Shown: one piece after another, positions 23,009 through 30,892 of the stretch
How the letters are laid out: every line of letters begins with the position of its first letter
Numbering within the stretch: position 1 is the first letter of the stretch
DNA from: Rhodospirillales bacterium
GTDB lineage: Bacteria; Pseudomonadota; Alphaproteobacteria; ATCC43930; CGMCC-115725
Reading direction: 5' to 3'
NCBI GenBank assembly: GCA_027315365.1
Contig: DAHUYF010000158.1
Span: forward strand, 62,001 to 126,000
DNA length: 64,000 nucleotides
Position numbers and translations under genes: made by a program
Notes under the pieces: model-generated
Told to the model about the DNA's origin: nothing
Database searches by the model: none
The model's input: the letters and a program-made list of their open reading frames with translations, nothing else

Positions 23009-24214
23009 ATGGCGAAGGGAATCCGGGACAAGGTCGCGATCCTCGGCATGGGCTGCTCCAAATTCGGCGAGCGCTGGGACCGCGAGGCCGACGACCTGAT
23101 CGTCGAGGCCTATGAGGAGGCGATCAAGGACGCCGGCATCGAGACCAGCCAGATCGATGCCGCCTGGTTCTCCACCGCCATCGAGGAGCAGCATGTCGGC
23201 AAGTCCGGCGTGCCGCTCGCCACTGCGCTGCGGCTGCCCTACATCCCGGTGACGCGCGTCGAGAATTACTGCGCTTCCGGCTCCGAGGCCTTCCGCGGCG
23301 CGACCTACGCGGTCGCCTCCGGCGCCTGCGACATCGCGCTGGCGCTCGGCGTCGAGAAGCTCAAGGACACCGGCTATGGCGGCCTGCCACAGCGCGGCCG
23401 CGGCGCGCTCAACTCGATGTACTGGGCCAACATGTCGGCGCCCGGCAGCTTCGCCCAGCTCGCCGCCGCCTACCGCGCCAAGCACGGCGTCTCGCGCGAC
23501 GATCTCAAGAAGGCGATGGCGCACATCTCGGTGAAGAGCCACGACAACGGCAGCCGCAATCCCAAGGCGCATCTGCAGAACAAGATCACCGAGGAGACCG
23601 TGCTCAAGGCGCCGCTGGTGGCGGAGCCGCTCGGCCTTTACGATTGCTGCGGCGTCAGCGACGGCTCGGCCTGCGCCATCGTCACCACGCCCGAGATTGC
23701 GAAGAGTCTCGGCAAGCACCATCTCGTCACGGTGAAGGCGCTGCAGCTCGCCGTCTCCAACGGCCAGGAGGCGCAGCACAATTCCTGGGACGGCAGCTAC
23801 TTCGCCACCGCGCGGGCGGCGGCCAAGCGCGCCTATCAGGAGGCCGGCATCGACAAGCCGCGCGAGCAGCTGTCGCTGGTCGAGGCGCATGACTGCTTTT
23901 CGATCACCGAGCTGGTGACGCTCGAGGATCTCTACATCTCACCCGAAGGCGGCGCGGTGAAGGACGTGCTCGACGGCTTCTACGATGCCGACGGCAAGGT
24001 GCCTTGCCAGATCGACGGCGGGCTCAAATGCTTCGGCCATCCCATCGGCGCCTCGGGGCTTCGCATGATCTACGAGATCTATCTCCAGATGCAGGGGCGC
24101 GCCGGCGCCCGCCAGCGCAAGCAGGAACCGGTGCGTGGCCTCGTGCACAATCTTGGCGGCATGCCGCACCAGAATGTGTGCTCGATCGCCATCATCGGCA
24201 AGCACGGATCCTGA
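23009..24214 (+). CDS. SCP2-type thiolase
   Basis: 401 aa from ATG 23009, two bases after the preceding stop. The nucleophile Cys is in ENYCASGSEAFRG, and the catalytic His and Cys/His pairs are in VEAHDCFSITE and CFGHPIGASG. The HDCF motif in place of NEAF marks the SCP2-thiolase subfamily. It cleaves 3-ketoacyl-CoA, and in animals the homologous SCPx handles 2-methyl-branched substrates. Together with the racemase, SDR, hydratase and DUF35-fusion genes it completes a branched-chain beta-oxidation set. Confidence 0.92.
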   Translation: MAKGIRDKVAILGMGCSKFGERWDREADDLIVEAYEEAIKDAGIETSQIDAAWFSTAIEEQHVGKSGVPLATALRLPYIPVTRVENYCASGSEAFRGATYAVASGACDIALALGVEKLKDTGYGGLPQRGRGALNSMYWANMSAPGSFAQLAAAYRAKHGVSRDDLKKAMAHISVKSHDNGSRNPKAHLQNKITEETVLKAPLVAEPLGLYDCCGVSDGSACAIVTTPEIAKSLGKHHLVTVKALQLAVSNGQEAQHNSWDGSYFATARAAAKRAYQEAGIDKPREQLSLVEAHDCFSITELVTLEDLYISPEGGAVKDVLDGFYDADGKVPCQIDGGLKCFGHPIGASGLRMIYEIYLQMQGRAGARQRKQEPVRGLVHNLGGMPHQNVCSIAIIGKHGS

Positions 24215-24228
24215 GCGGCGGGGCGGCG

Positions 24229-25113
24229 ATGTTCGAGGGATTCACCGAGCACCGCATCGCCGTCGGCGACGCCGAGCTCCATTGCCTTACCGGCGGCAGC
24301 GGGCCGCCGCTCCTGCTGCTGCACGGCTATCCGCAGACGCATGTCGCCTGGCACCGCCTCGCGCCGCGCCTGATGCGGCATTTCAGCCTGGTGATGCCGG
24401 ATCTGCGCGGCTATGGGCAGAGCCGCGGGCCGCGGCCCGACGCGGCGCATCACAATTACTCCAAGCGCGTCATGGCAAGGGATGCCGCGGAGCTGATGAC
24501 CGCGCTGGGCCATGAGCGCTTCCTGCTCGCCGGTCACGACCGCGGCGCCCGCGTCGGTTTCCGGCTGTGCCTCGACCAGCCCGGACGGGTCGAGCGCTTT
24601 GCCGCGCTGGATATCATCCCGACGCTCGACGTCTGGGAGCAGATGGACGCCGACAAGGCGCTGGCCGGATATCACTGGCTTTTTCTGGCCGTGCCGGCGC
24701 CGTTGCCGGAAACGCTGATCGGCGCCGATCCCGACGTCTATATCCGCCATCTGCTCGATCGCTGGGTCGGGCGGCCGGATGCGCTTCATCCGCAGGCGGT
24801 CGAGGCTTATCTCAAGCAGTTCCATGATCCCGCGGTGATCGCTGCGACCTGCGAGGATTACCGCGCCGGCGCCAGCGTCGACCGCGCCGAGGATGCGGCC
24901 GACCGGCAGCAGGGGCGCAAGATATCCTGCCCGGTGCTGCTGCTGTGGGGGAGTCGCTATCTTTCGAGCAAGACCGGCTCGCCGATCGCCGCCTGGCGCA
25001 AATGGGCGGCCGATGTGCGCGAGCAGGCCTTCGATTGCGGCCATTTCCTTGCCGAGGAAGCGCCCGAGGATTGCGCCCAGGCGATGACGTCGTTCTTCGC
25101 CGGGCATGGCTGA
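24229..25113 (+). CDS. Haloacetate-dehalogenase-like alpha/beta hydrolase
   Basis: 294 aa from ATG 24229. The nucleophile is Asp104, not Ser, in AGHDRGARVGFRL. Arg105 and Arg108 match the carboxylate-binding pair of fluoroacetate dehalogenase, and His149-Trp150 (GYHWLFLA) match its halide-binding pair. The catalytic His is in DCGHFLAEE near the C-terminus. The alternative is an epoxide hydrolase, but the D-R-G-A-R and H-W pairs favour haloacid dehalogenase. It starts 14 bases after the thiolase gene on the same strand, though its reaction does not obviously belong to beta-oxidation. Confidence 0.82.
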   Translation: MFEGFTEHRIAVGDAELHCLTGGSGPPLLLLHGYPQTHVAWHRLAPRLMRHFSLVMPDLRGYGQSRGPRPDAAHHNYSKRVMARDAAELMTALGHERFLLAGHDRGARVGFRLCLDQPGRVERFAALDIIPTLDVWEQMDADKALAGYHWLFLAVPAPLPETLIGADPDVYIRHLLDRWVGRPDALHPQAVEAYLKQFHDPAVIAATCEDYRAGASVDRAEDAADRQQGRKISCPVLLLWGSRYLSSKTGSPIAAWRKWAADVREQAFDCGHFLAEEAPEDCAQAMTSFFAGHG

Positions 25114-25164
25114 GGCCGCCGACGGCGGCAGTGGCAGGAGGGCGTCCGCGCGATCCGAGCCGGT

Positions 25165-26118
25165 TCAGCGCGTAGTGCGGATGAAATCCAGCACCTGACG
25201 CGCGAGATCCTCGTCCTTGGTGTTGATGCTGGCGATCTCCGAAATGTGGTTGTGGCCCATGAGCCAGGCGAGGCGCGGGCATTTGCCGTCCCGCAGGCAG
25301 ACCCGCGCGGCGAGATCGAGGCTCTGTACCTCCAGCCGCGGCGGGTCGTATTCGGCAACCACGATGAAGAGCGGCACTTTGCTCTCGCCGACATGGGTGA
25401 TCGGCGAGCGGGCGGCGAGTTGGCTCGGGTCGCTGCCGAAATAGGCGGCGACGTTCGGCGCCAGCCTCTCGGGCTTTACGTCATAGAGGCCGCTCATCAG
25501 GATCGCGCCGCGAACGCCCGCGCCTGCTTTGGGGTGAAGCTCGGCGTCGAAGAGATAGGAGGCGACATGGCTGGCGCCCGCCGAATGGCCCATCAGGAAG
25601 ATCCGGGCTGCATCGCCGCCGTGAGCGGCGGCGTTGGCCTGCACCCAGGCGATCACCTTGCCGACGTCGTCGGCGCCGGCGGGCCAGGGATGCTGCGGCG
25701 CGAGGCGATAGTTGGCGATTACGGTGAGTAGGCCATGGCGGGCGAAATAAGCGCCGACATTGGCATAGAGCGCCTCGTTGCGGTGCTTGTCGCCGCCGAT
25801 GAAGGCGCCGCCCGGGATGAGGACCAGGACCGGCAGGCGCCGCTTGCCCTCGGGCGCGAAGAGATCGAGCTTGTTCCGCTCGTCGGGTCCATAGGGCAGG
25901 TTCTCGCTCAGCTTGATGCCGGCGAGCGAGGCGGGCTTGGCCAGCGGCGTGAACATCGCCGTCGTCGTGTTGATGAGGTCGGGCGTGAGCACCGCTCCCA
26001 TGGCGGCGATCTTGGCGCGCACTTCCGACGGCAGCGCCGAACTCTGCGCCGCGGCCGGCATGGCGGCGGCGCCGGCGAGGGTAAGGGCGGCAACGAGCGA
26101 GGCGATCAGCGGCTTCAT
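25165..26118 (-). CDS. Secreted alpha/beta hydrolase (esterase/lipase, HSL-like)
   Basis: 317 aa with a signal peptide (MKPLIASLVAALTLAGAAAM, cleaved near AAAQS). The oxyanion region is LIPGGAFIGGDKHRN, the nucleophile Ser is in GHSAGASHV, the acid is probably in EYDPPR and the His in GHNHISE. This is the carboxylesterase/acetyl-esterase branch (COG0657/BD-FAE). It would hydrolyse short-chain esters in the periplasm. It is convergent with the dehalogenase-like gene and lies downstream of the TetR gene at 26.8 kb (52-base gap), so it might be read from the same promoter. Confidence 0.85.
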   Translation of the reverse strand: MKPLIASLVAALTLAGAAAMPAAAQSSALPSEVRAKIAAMGAVLTPDLINTTTAMFTPLAKPASLAGIKLSENLPYGPDERNKLDLFAPEGKRRLPVLVLIPGGAFIGGDKHRNEALYANVGAYFARHGLLTVIANYRLAPQHPWPAGADDVGKVIAWVQANAAAHGGDAARIFLMGHSAGASHVASYLFDAELHPKAGAGVRGAILMSGLYDVKPERLAPNVAAYFGSDPSQLAARSPITHVGESKVPLFIVVAEYDPPRLEVQSLDLAARVCLRDGKCPRLAWLMGHNHISEIASINTKDEDLARQVLDFIRTTR

Positions 26119-26170
26119 CGATTCCCCCTGGCTTTGCGGCGGAGATAGTCGCCCTCCGCCGGGCCGGGCG

Positions 26171-26803
26171 TCAATCCCGCGCGCCGACGTCCCGGCCGGC
26201 CGTCTCCGCCGCCCCCGCCATGCGCAGCGCCGCCGCCGCCATCGTCTCGGCGACTTCCTGCCGCGACAGTCTGCCGCCGCCGCGGTACCAGCGATGCACC
26301 CAGATGATCATGCCGCTGATGGCGAGCCCGGTGACGGCGGGATCGGCGAGGTTGAACGCGCCGTTCGCTGCGCCGTCCGCCAGAATCGAGGTCAGGATGC
26401 GGTCGAACCGCTCCTGCATGCGCAGGATGCGGCGGCGGGAGTCCTCGGGCAGAAACTTCATCTCGCGCGAGGAGATCGCGATGTAGTCCTGGTTGTCGAT
26501 CACGATGCCGGTGAAGTCGTACGCGATCAGACCGAGCTTCGTCGCCGGATCGCCCGTCTCACGCGCGACGCGCTCGGCAAGATCGACCGAGAAGCGCACC
26601 GCCTGCTCGCAGATCTCGACCAGAATCTCGGTCTTGCCGGCGAAATGCTCGTAGATCGCCCGCCGCGACGCCGAGATATCGGCGGTGATTGCGTCGATGG
26701 TGGTGGCGGCGTAGCCGCGCTCGGAGAACAGCTTGGCGGCGGCGCCGAGGACGAGAGCCCGCCTGAACCGGCTCACGCCTTCCTTCATCGCGGAGACTGC
26801 CAT
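26171..26803 (-). CDS. TetR-family regulator of the acyclic terpene operon (AtuR-like)
   Basis: 210 aa from ATG 26803 (MAVSAMKEGVSRF; the internal ATG five codons on is also possible). The helix-turn-helix reads LVLGAAAKLFSERGYAATTI, then DAITADISASRRAIYEHF. The C-terminal half (ILRMQERFDRILTSILADGA) resembles regulators of fatty-acid and terpene catabolism. It is divergent from the SDR/carboxylase operon, with a perfect palindrome between, as in Pseudomonas where AtuR represses the atu genes. The regulator name is by analogy, so no symbol is given. Confidence 0.88.
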   Translation of the reverse strand: MAVSAMKEGVSRFRRALVLGAAAKLFSERGYAATTIDAITADISASRRAIYEHFAGKTEILVEICEQAVRFSVDLAERVARETGDPATKLGLIAYDFTGIVIDNQDYIAISSREMKFLPEDSRRRILRMQERFDRILTSILADGAANGAFNLADPAVTGLAISGMIIWVHRWYRGGGRLSRQEVAETMAAAALRMAGAAETAGRDVGARD

Positions 26804-26846
26804 GGCGCCGCTGCTCTCTTCCACCCGCCTCGTCGTCCATGGTGCC

Positions 26847-26875
26847 TTGACAGAAGCGGTACTGTCCAGTACCGT
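26847..26875 (+). promoter_or_regulatory. Promoter with TetR operator between -35 and -10
   Basis: TTGACA (26847-26852), a 17-base spacer and TACCGT (26870-26875) form a promoter directed at the gene starting 26913. The 18-base perfect palindrome CGGTACTGTCCAGTACCG (26857-26874) fills the spacer. Binding there would block RNA polymerase, so repression by the divergent TetR protein is the simple reading. Confidence 0.75.
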
Positions 26876-26912
26876 TTCGAGAACAAAAAGTACCGAAGGC
26901 CGGGGAGGCGCC

Positions 26913-27794
26913 ATGGACTACCGCTCGATCTTCCGCGACGGGCTTTTTGCTGGACGCCATGCCGTCGTCACCGGCGGCGGCAGCGGCATCGGGCGCTGCA
27001 CCGCGCACGAGCTGGCGGCGCTGGGCGCTGCGGTGGCGCTGGTCGGGCGCAAACGCGAGAGACTCGAGGCGGTGGCCGGAGAGATCGCCGACGCCGGCGC
27101 CGCGCGGCCCACGGTACACGCCTGCGACATCCGCCTCGAAGACGAGGTGGAGCGTACGGTCGGCGATATCCTCGCCGCGCATCCACGCATCGACGCGCTG
27201 GTCAACAATGCCGGCGGCCAGTTCTCGGCGCCGCTCAAGGACATCACGCAAAAAGGCTGGGAGACCGTCGTCCGCACCAATCTCACCGGCGGCTTCCTGA
27301 TGGCGCGCGAATGCTTCCGCCGTTCGATGGAATCCGGCGGCGGCGCCATCGTCAACATCATCGCCGATATGTGGCAGTCGATGCCGGGCATGGGCCATTC
27401 CGGCGCGGCGCGCGCCGGCATGCTCAACTTCACCATGACGGCGGCGGTCGAATGGGCCTATGCCGGGGTGCGCGTCAACGCCGTGGCGCCCGGCTGGATC
27501 GCGTCCTCGGGAATGGCGACATATCCGGTGGCGATGCGGCCGCGGCTCCAGGCGATGTGGCGGCAGGTGCCGCTGAAGCGGCTCGGCACCGAGAGCGAGG
27601 TGTCGGCGGCGATCGTCTTCCTGCTGTCGGAGGCGGCGTCCTTCATCTCCGGCAGCTGCCTGCGCGTCGACGGCGCGGTGCCCAATGCGAGGAGCAGCTG
27701 GCCGCTGCCCGACCACGACCGCTCGCAGCCCTATTACGGCTTCCCGCTGGAGACGCCGCCCGACTTCCTGCGCCGCGACGGCGGCGGGGTCTGA
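26913..27794 (+). CDS. SDR of the 2,4-dienoyl-CoA reductase/AtuG type
   Basis: 293 aa, with GGGGAGG before ATG 26913. TGGGSGIGRCTAHELAALG is the nucleotide-binding motif and NNAGGQFSAPLKDIT follows the 2,4-dienoyl-CoA reductase pattern. The region of the usual catalytic YxxxK reads MGHSGAARAGMLNF, lacking both the Tyr and the Lys, as partly seen in dienoyl-CoA reductases whose mechanism differs from classical SDRs. The C-terminal YYGFPLETPPDFL tail is shared with AtuG/citronellol-pathway SDRs, as far as I can recall. First gene of the operon, directly under the TetR operator. It may oxidise citronellol/geraniol or reduce a dienoyl-CoA. Confidence 0.82.
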   Translation: MDYRSIFRDGLFAGRHAVVTGGGSGIGRCTAHELAALGAAVALVGRKRERLEAVAGEIADAGAARPTVHACDIRLEDEVERTVGDILAAHPRIDALVNNAGGQFSAPLKDITQKGWETVVRTNLTGGFLMARECFRRSMESGGGAIVNIIADMWQSMPGMGHSGAARAGMLNFTMTAAVEWAYAGVRVNAVAPGWIASSGMATYPVAMRPRLQAMWRQVPLKRLGTESEVSAAIVFLLSEAASFISGSCLRVDGAVPNARSSWPLPDHDRSQPYYGFPLETPPDFLRRDGGGV

Positions 27795-27797
27795 GCC

Positions 27798-29417
27798 ATG
27801 GCGGTCATCGAGAGCCGCATCGACCGGGCGAGCGAGGGATTCCGCGCCAACCGCGCCGCCATGCTCGCGTTGGTCGAGGAGTTCCGCGCGCTCGAGGAGC
27901 AGGTGCGCCGCACCTCCAACGCCAAGAAGGAGCAGTTCGCCCGGCGCGGCCAGCTGCTGCCGCGCGAGCGCGTGGCGCTGCTGCTCGACAAGGGCAGCCC
28001 CTTCCTCGAGCTCTCGACGCTGGCCGGGCTCGGCATGCATGACGATGACGGCAAGGAGAACGTGCTCGGCGGCGGGGTGATCGACGGCATCGGCTATGTC
28101 GCGGGGGTGCGCTGCCTGATCTCCGCCTCGGACGCCGCCATCAAGGGCGGCACCACCGCGCCGATGGGGCTCAAGAAGAAGCTGCGCTGCCAGGAGATCG
28201 CCCGCGACGGCAAGCTGCCGCTGATCCAGCTCGTCGAATCCGGCGGCGCCAATCTGAACTACCAGGCGCAGATCTTCGTCGAGGGCGGTCAGACCTTCCG
28301 CAACCAGGCGCGGCTGTCGGCGATGGGCGTGCCGCAGATCACCGTCGTGCACGGCTCCTCGACCGCGGGCGGCGCTTATCTCCCCGGGCTCTCCGATCAC
28401 GTCATCATGGTGAAGGGCCGTGCCAAGGTCTTCCTCGCCGGGCCGCCGCTGCTGCGCGCCGCCACCGGCGAGCGCGCGGAGGACGAGGCGCTCGGCGGCG
28501 CCGAGATGCATGCGACCGTCTCCGGCGTTGCCGACTACATGGCGGAGGATGACGCCGACGGCATCCGGCTCTGCCGCGAGATCGTGGCCAAGCTCAACTG
28601 GAACGAGCGGCTGCCGGTGCGGCAGCCGCGCCCCTCCCGCGAGCCGCGCTACGACCCCGACGAGCTTTGCGGCGTCGTGCCGGTCGATTACCGTAAGCCC
28701 TGCGACGTCCGCGAGGTCATTGCCCGCCTGGTCGACGACAGCGACTTCCTCGATTTCAAGGCGCTCTATGGCGTCCATACCGTCTGCGGCCAGGCCGAAA
28801 TCGAGGGCCAGCCGGTGGGGCTCATCGGCAATAACGGGCCGATCGACGCCGATGGCGCCGTCAAGGCGGCGCAGTTCATCCAGCTCATGTGCCAGGCGGG
28901 CATTTCCATCGTCTATCTCCAGAACACGACCGGCTACATGGTCGGCACCGAGGCGGAGCGGCGCGGCATCGTCAAGCACGGCTCGAAGATGATCCAGGCG
29001 GTGGCCAACGCCACGGTGCCGCAGCTCACGCTTCATATCGGCGCCAGCTTCGGCGCCGGCAATTATGGCATGTGCGGCCGCGCCTACGACCCGCGCTTCA
29101 TCTTTGCCTGGCCCAACAACCGCATCGCCGTGATGGGCGGCGAGCAGGCGGCGAAGGTGCTGTCGATCATCACCGAAGAGCGCCAGGAGCGCCTGGGCCA
29201 GCCGGTCGATCGTCTCCGCCTCGAGGCGATGGAGCGGAAGATCATCGACCAGTTCGCCCGCGAGTCGACCGCGCTCTTCGCCACCGCGCGGCTCTGGGAC
29301 GACGGGCTGATCGATCCCCGCGACAGCCGCAAGGTTCTCGCCTTCTGCCTGTCGATCTGCCGCGAGGCGGAGATTCGTCCCCTCAACCCTACCAGCTTCG
29401 GCGTCGCCCGGATGTGA
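27798..29417 (+). CDS. Acyl-CoA carboxylase beta subunit (geranyl-/methylcrotonyl-CoA carboxylase type)
   Basis: 539 aa carboxyltransferase. Two crotonase-like halves are visible: an N-terminal part with RGQLLPRERVALLLDKGSPF and GGTTAPMGLKKKLRCQEIA, and a C-terminal part with QNTTGYMVGTEAERRGIVKH and SFGAGNYGMCGRAYDPRF. The FLELSTLAGLG and GKENVLGGGVIDG segments are typical of methylcrotonyl- and geranyl-CoA carboxylases rather than propionyl-CoA carboxylase. It starts 3 bases after the SDR stop. With the biotin-carrying alpha subunit at 31.7 kb it would carboxylate a 3-methyl-2-enoyl-CoA. Co-occurrence with an AtuA homologue favours geranyl-CoA (AtuC-like), though methylcrotonyl-CoA is not excluded. 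Confidence 0.9.
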   Translation: MAVIESRIDRASEGFRANRAAMLALVEEFRALEEQVRRTSNAKKEQFARRGQLLPRERVALLLDKGSPFLELSTLAGLGMHDDDGKENVLGGGVIDGIGYVAGVRCLISASDAAIKGGTTAPMGLKKKLRCQEIARDGKLPLIQLVESGGANLNYQAQIFVEGGQTFRNQARLSAMGVPQITVVHGSSTAGGAYLPGLSDHVIMVKGRAKVFLAGPPLLRAATGERAEDEALGGAEMHATVSGVADYMAEDDADGIRLCREIVAKLNWNERLPVRQPRPSREPRYDPDELCGVVPVDYRKPCDVREVIARLVDDSDFLDFKALYGVHTVCGQAEIEGQPVGLIGNNGPIDADGAVKAAQFIQLMCQAGISIVYLQNTTGYMVGTEAERRGIVKHGSKMIQAVANATVPQLTLHIGASFGAGNYGMCGRAYDPRFIFAWPNNRIAVMGGEQAAKVLSIITEERQERLGQPVDRLRLEAMERKIIDQFARESTALFATARLWDDGLIDPRDSRKVLAFCLSICREAEIRPLNPTSFGVARM

Positions 29418-29427
29418 GGTCACACCC

Positions 29428-30600
29428 ATGATCTACAGCGAACAGCACCGCGAGCTCATGCGCTCGGTCACGAAATTCTGCGAGGCCGAGATCAATCCCC
29501 ATGTCGATGAATGGGAGAAGGCCGGCATTTTCCCGGCGCATGAGCTGTTCAAGAAGATGGGCGATCAGGGTTTTCTCGGGATCCACAAGCCCGAGAAATT
29601 CGGTGGGCTCGGCCTCGATTATTCCTACGAGATCGCCTTCTGCGAGGCGCTCGGCGCCTCGCGCAGCGGCTCGGTCACCATGGCGATCGGCGTCCAGACC
29701 GACATGGCGACGCCGGCGCTGGCGCGCCACGGCTCGGACGCGCTGCGCGAAGAGTTCCTGACGCCCAGCATCACCGGCGAGTTCGTCGCCTGCCTCGGCG
29801 TTTCCGAGGTCGGCGCCGGCTCCGACGTTGCCAGCATCAAGACGCGCGCGCGCAAGGATGGCGGCGACTACGTCATCGACGGCGGCAAGATGTGGACCAC
29901 CAACGGCATCCAGGCCGATTGGATGTGCCTTCTGGCCAATACCGGCGACGGGCCGGTGCACCGCAACAAGACGCTGATCTGCGTGCCGATGAAGACCAAG
30001 GGGGTGGAGATCGCGCGCAAGCTCGACAAGCTCGGCATGCGCGCTTCGGACACGGCGCAGATCTTCTTCGACGGCGTGCGGGTGCCGCAGCGCTATCGCG
30101 TCGGCGAGGAGGGGATGGGCTTCATCTACCAGATGCAGCAGTTCCAGGAAGAGCGGCTCTGGGCCGCCGCCGGCGGGCTGGTCAAGATGGAACGCGCCAT
30201 CGCCGACACCATCGACTACACCCGGAACCGCATCGCTTTCGGCCAGAGTATCCTCGACAACCAGGTCGTGCACTACAAGCTTGCGGAGCTTCAGACCAAG
30301 GTCGAACTGCTGCGCTCGCTGGTCTATCGCGCGGTCGAGGAGTACATCAACGGCGCCGACATCACCAAGCTTGCTTCGATGGCGAAGCTCACCGTCGGCC
30401 GGCTGCAGCGCGAGGTGGCCGATAGCTGCCTGCAATATTACGGCGGCATGGGATTCATGAACGAGACCGAGATCACCCGCTTCTTCCGCGACGGTCGCCT
30501 GACCTCGATCGGCGGCGGCGCCGACGAGATCATGCTCGCCATCATCTGCAAGCTGATGGGAACGCTGCCCGGCAAGCCGCCGGCGGGAAGCAATCACTAG
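29428..30600 (+). CDS. Acyl-CoA dehydrogenase (citronellyl-CoA dehydrogenase-like)
   Basis: 390 aa flavoprotein. Conserved regions are CLGVSEVGAGSDVASIKTRA (flavin and substrate contacts), DGGKMWTTNGIQADWMCLL and the C-terminal YYGGMGFMNETEITRFFRDG. It would desaturate an acyl-CoA and pass electrons to ETF. Position between the carboxylase subunits and the enoyl-CoA hydratase, and the AtuA homologue downstream, point to the AtuD role (citronellyl-CoA to geranyl-CoA); isovaleryl-CoA-type substrates are the alternative. It starts 10 bases after the carboxylase beta gene. Confidence 0.9.
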   Translation: MIYSEQHRELMRSVTKFCEAEINPHVDEWEKAGIFPAHELFKKMGDQGFLGIHKPEKFGGLGLDYSYEIAFCEALGASRSGSVTMAIGVQTDMATPALARHGSDALREEFLTPSITGEFVACLGVSEVGAGSDVASIKTRARKDGGDYVIDGGKMWTTNGIQADWMCLLANTGDGPVHRNKTLICVPMKTKGVEIARKLDKLGMRASDTAQIFFDGVRVPQRYRVGEEGMGFIYQMQQFQEERLWAAAGGLVKMERAIADTIDYTRNRIAFGQSILDNQVVHYKLAELQTKVELLRSLVYRAVEEYINGADITKLASMAKLTVGRLQREVADSCLQYYGGMGFMNETEITRFFRDGRLTSIGGGADEIMLAIICKLMGTLPGKPPAGSNH

Positions 30601-30892
30601 CCATGTCGTGCCGGCGGACAGCCCCCCGCCCCAAGCCTCCCCCGCGGGGGCAGGGCAATCTCATATGCATCCGCACCAGCAAGAGAGACTCACCACGGAA
30701 GCACGGAGATCACGGAGATCACGGAGATCACGGAGAAGGTAAGAGTGGCGCGCGTCGCGCGTTCAAGATCTTTTTTCCGTGTCCTCCGTGCCTCCGCGGT
30801 GCACCTCATCGGCGATCGCCCTGCCCTCGAAGGGAGAGGGGATGGTTCGGCGCGCCGTCTTCTTCCTTCTCCCTCGAGCGGGAGGGGGGCCG
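30601..30892. repeat. Intra-operon repeat element: 9-bp tandem repeats inside a long inverted repeat
   Basis: The 292-base gap breaks an otherwise tight operon and holds no gene. CACGGAGAT is repeated three times perfectly (30702-30728), followed by a partial copy (30729-30737). The left arm, beginning CACCACGGAAGCACGGAG (30691), is the imperfect reverse complement of TCCGTGCCTCCGCGGTG ending about 30801, so the whole folds into a large hairpin with a loop near 30738-30769. A small palindrome CCCCGCGGGG lies near 30639, and a second imperfect pair of GAGGGAGA-type arms lies at 30829-30889. It looks like a mobile or REP-like intergenic element of the CACGGAGG type. Confidence 0.6.

Noticed and set aside
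26559-29429. 956-codon minus-strand frame opposite the SDR and carboxylase genes
   Set aside because: Both plus-strand genes are well conserved families; the long minus frame arises from GC-rich codon bias.
30702-30737. Tandem 9-bp units taken as a possible CRISPR array
   Set aside because: Units are contiguous with no unique spacers and no cas genes are present.
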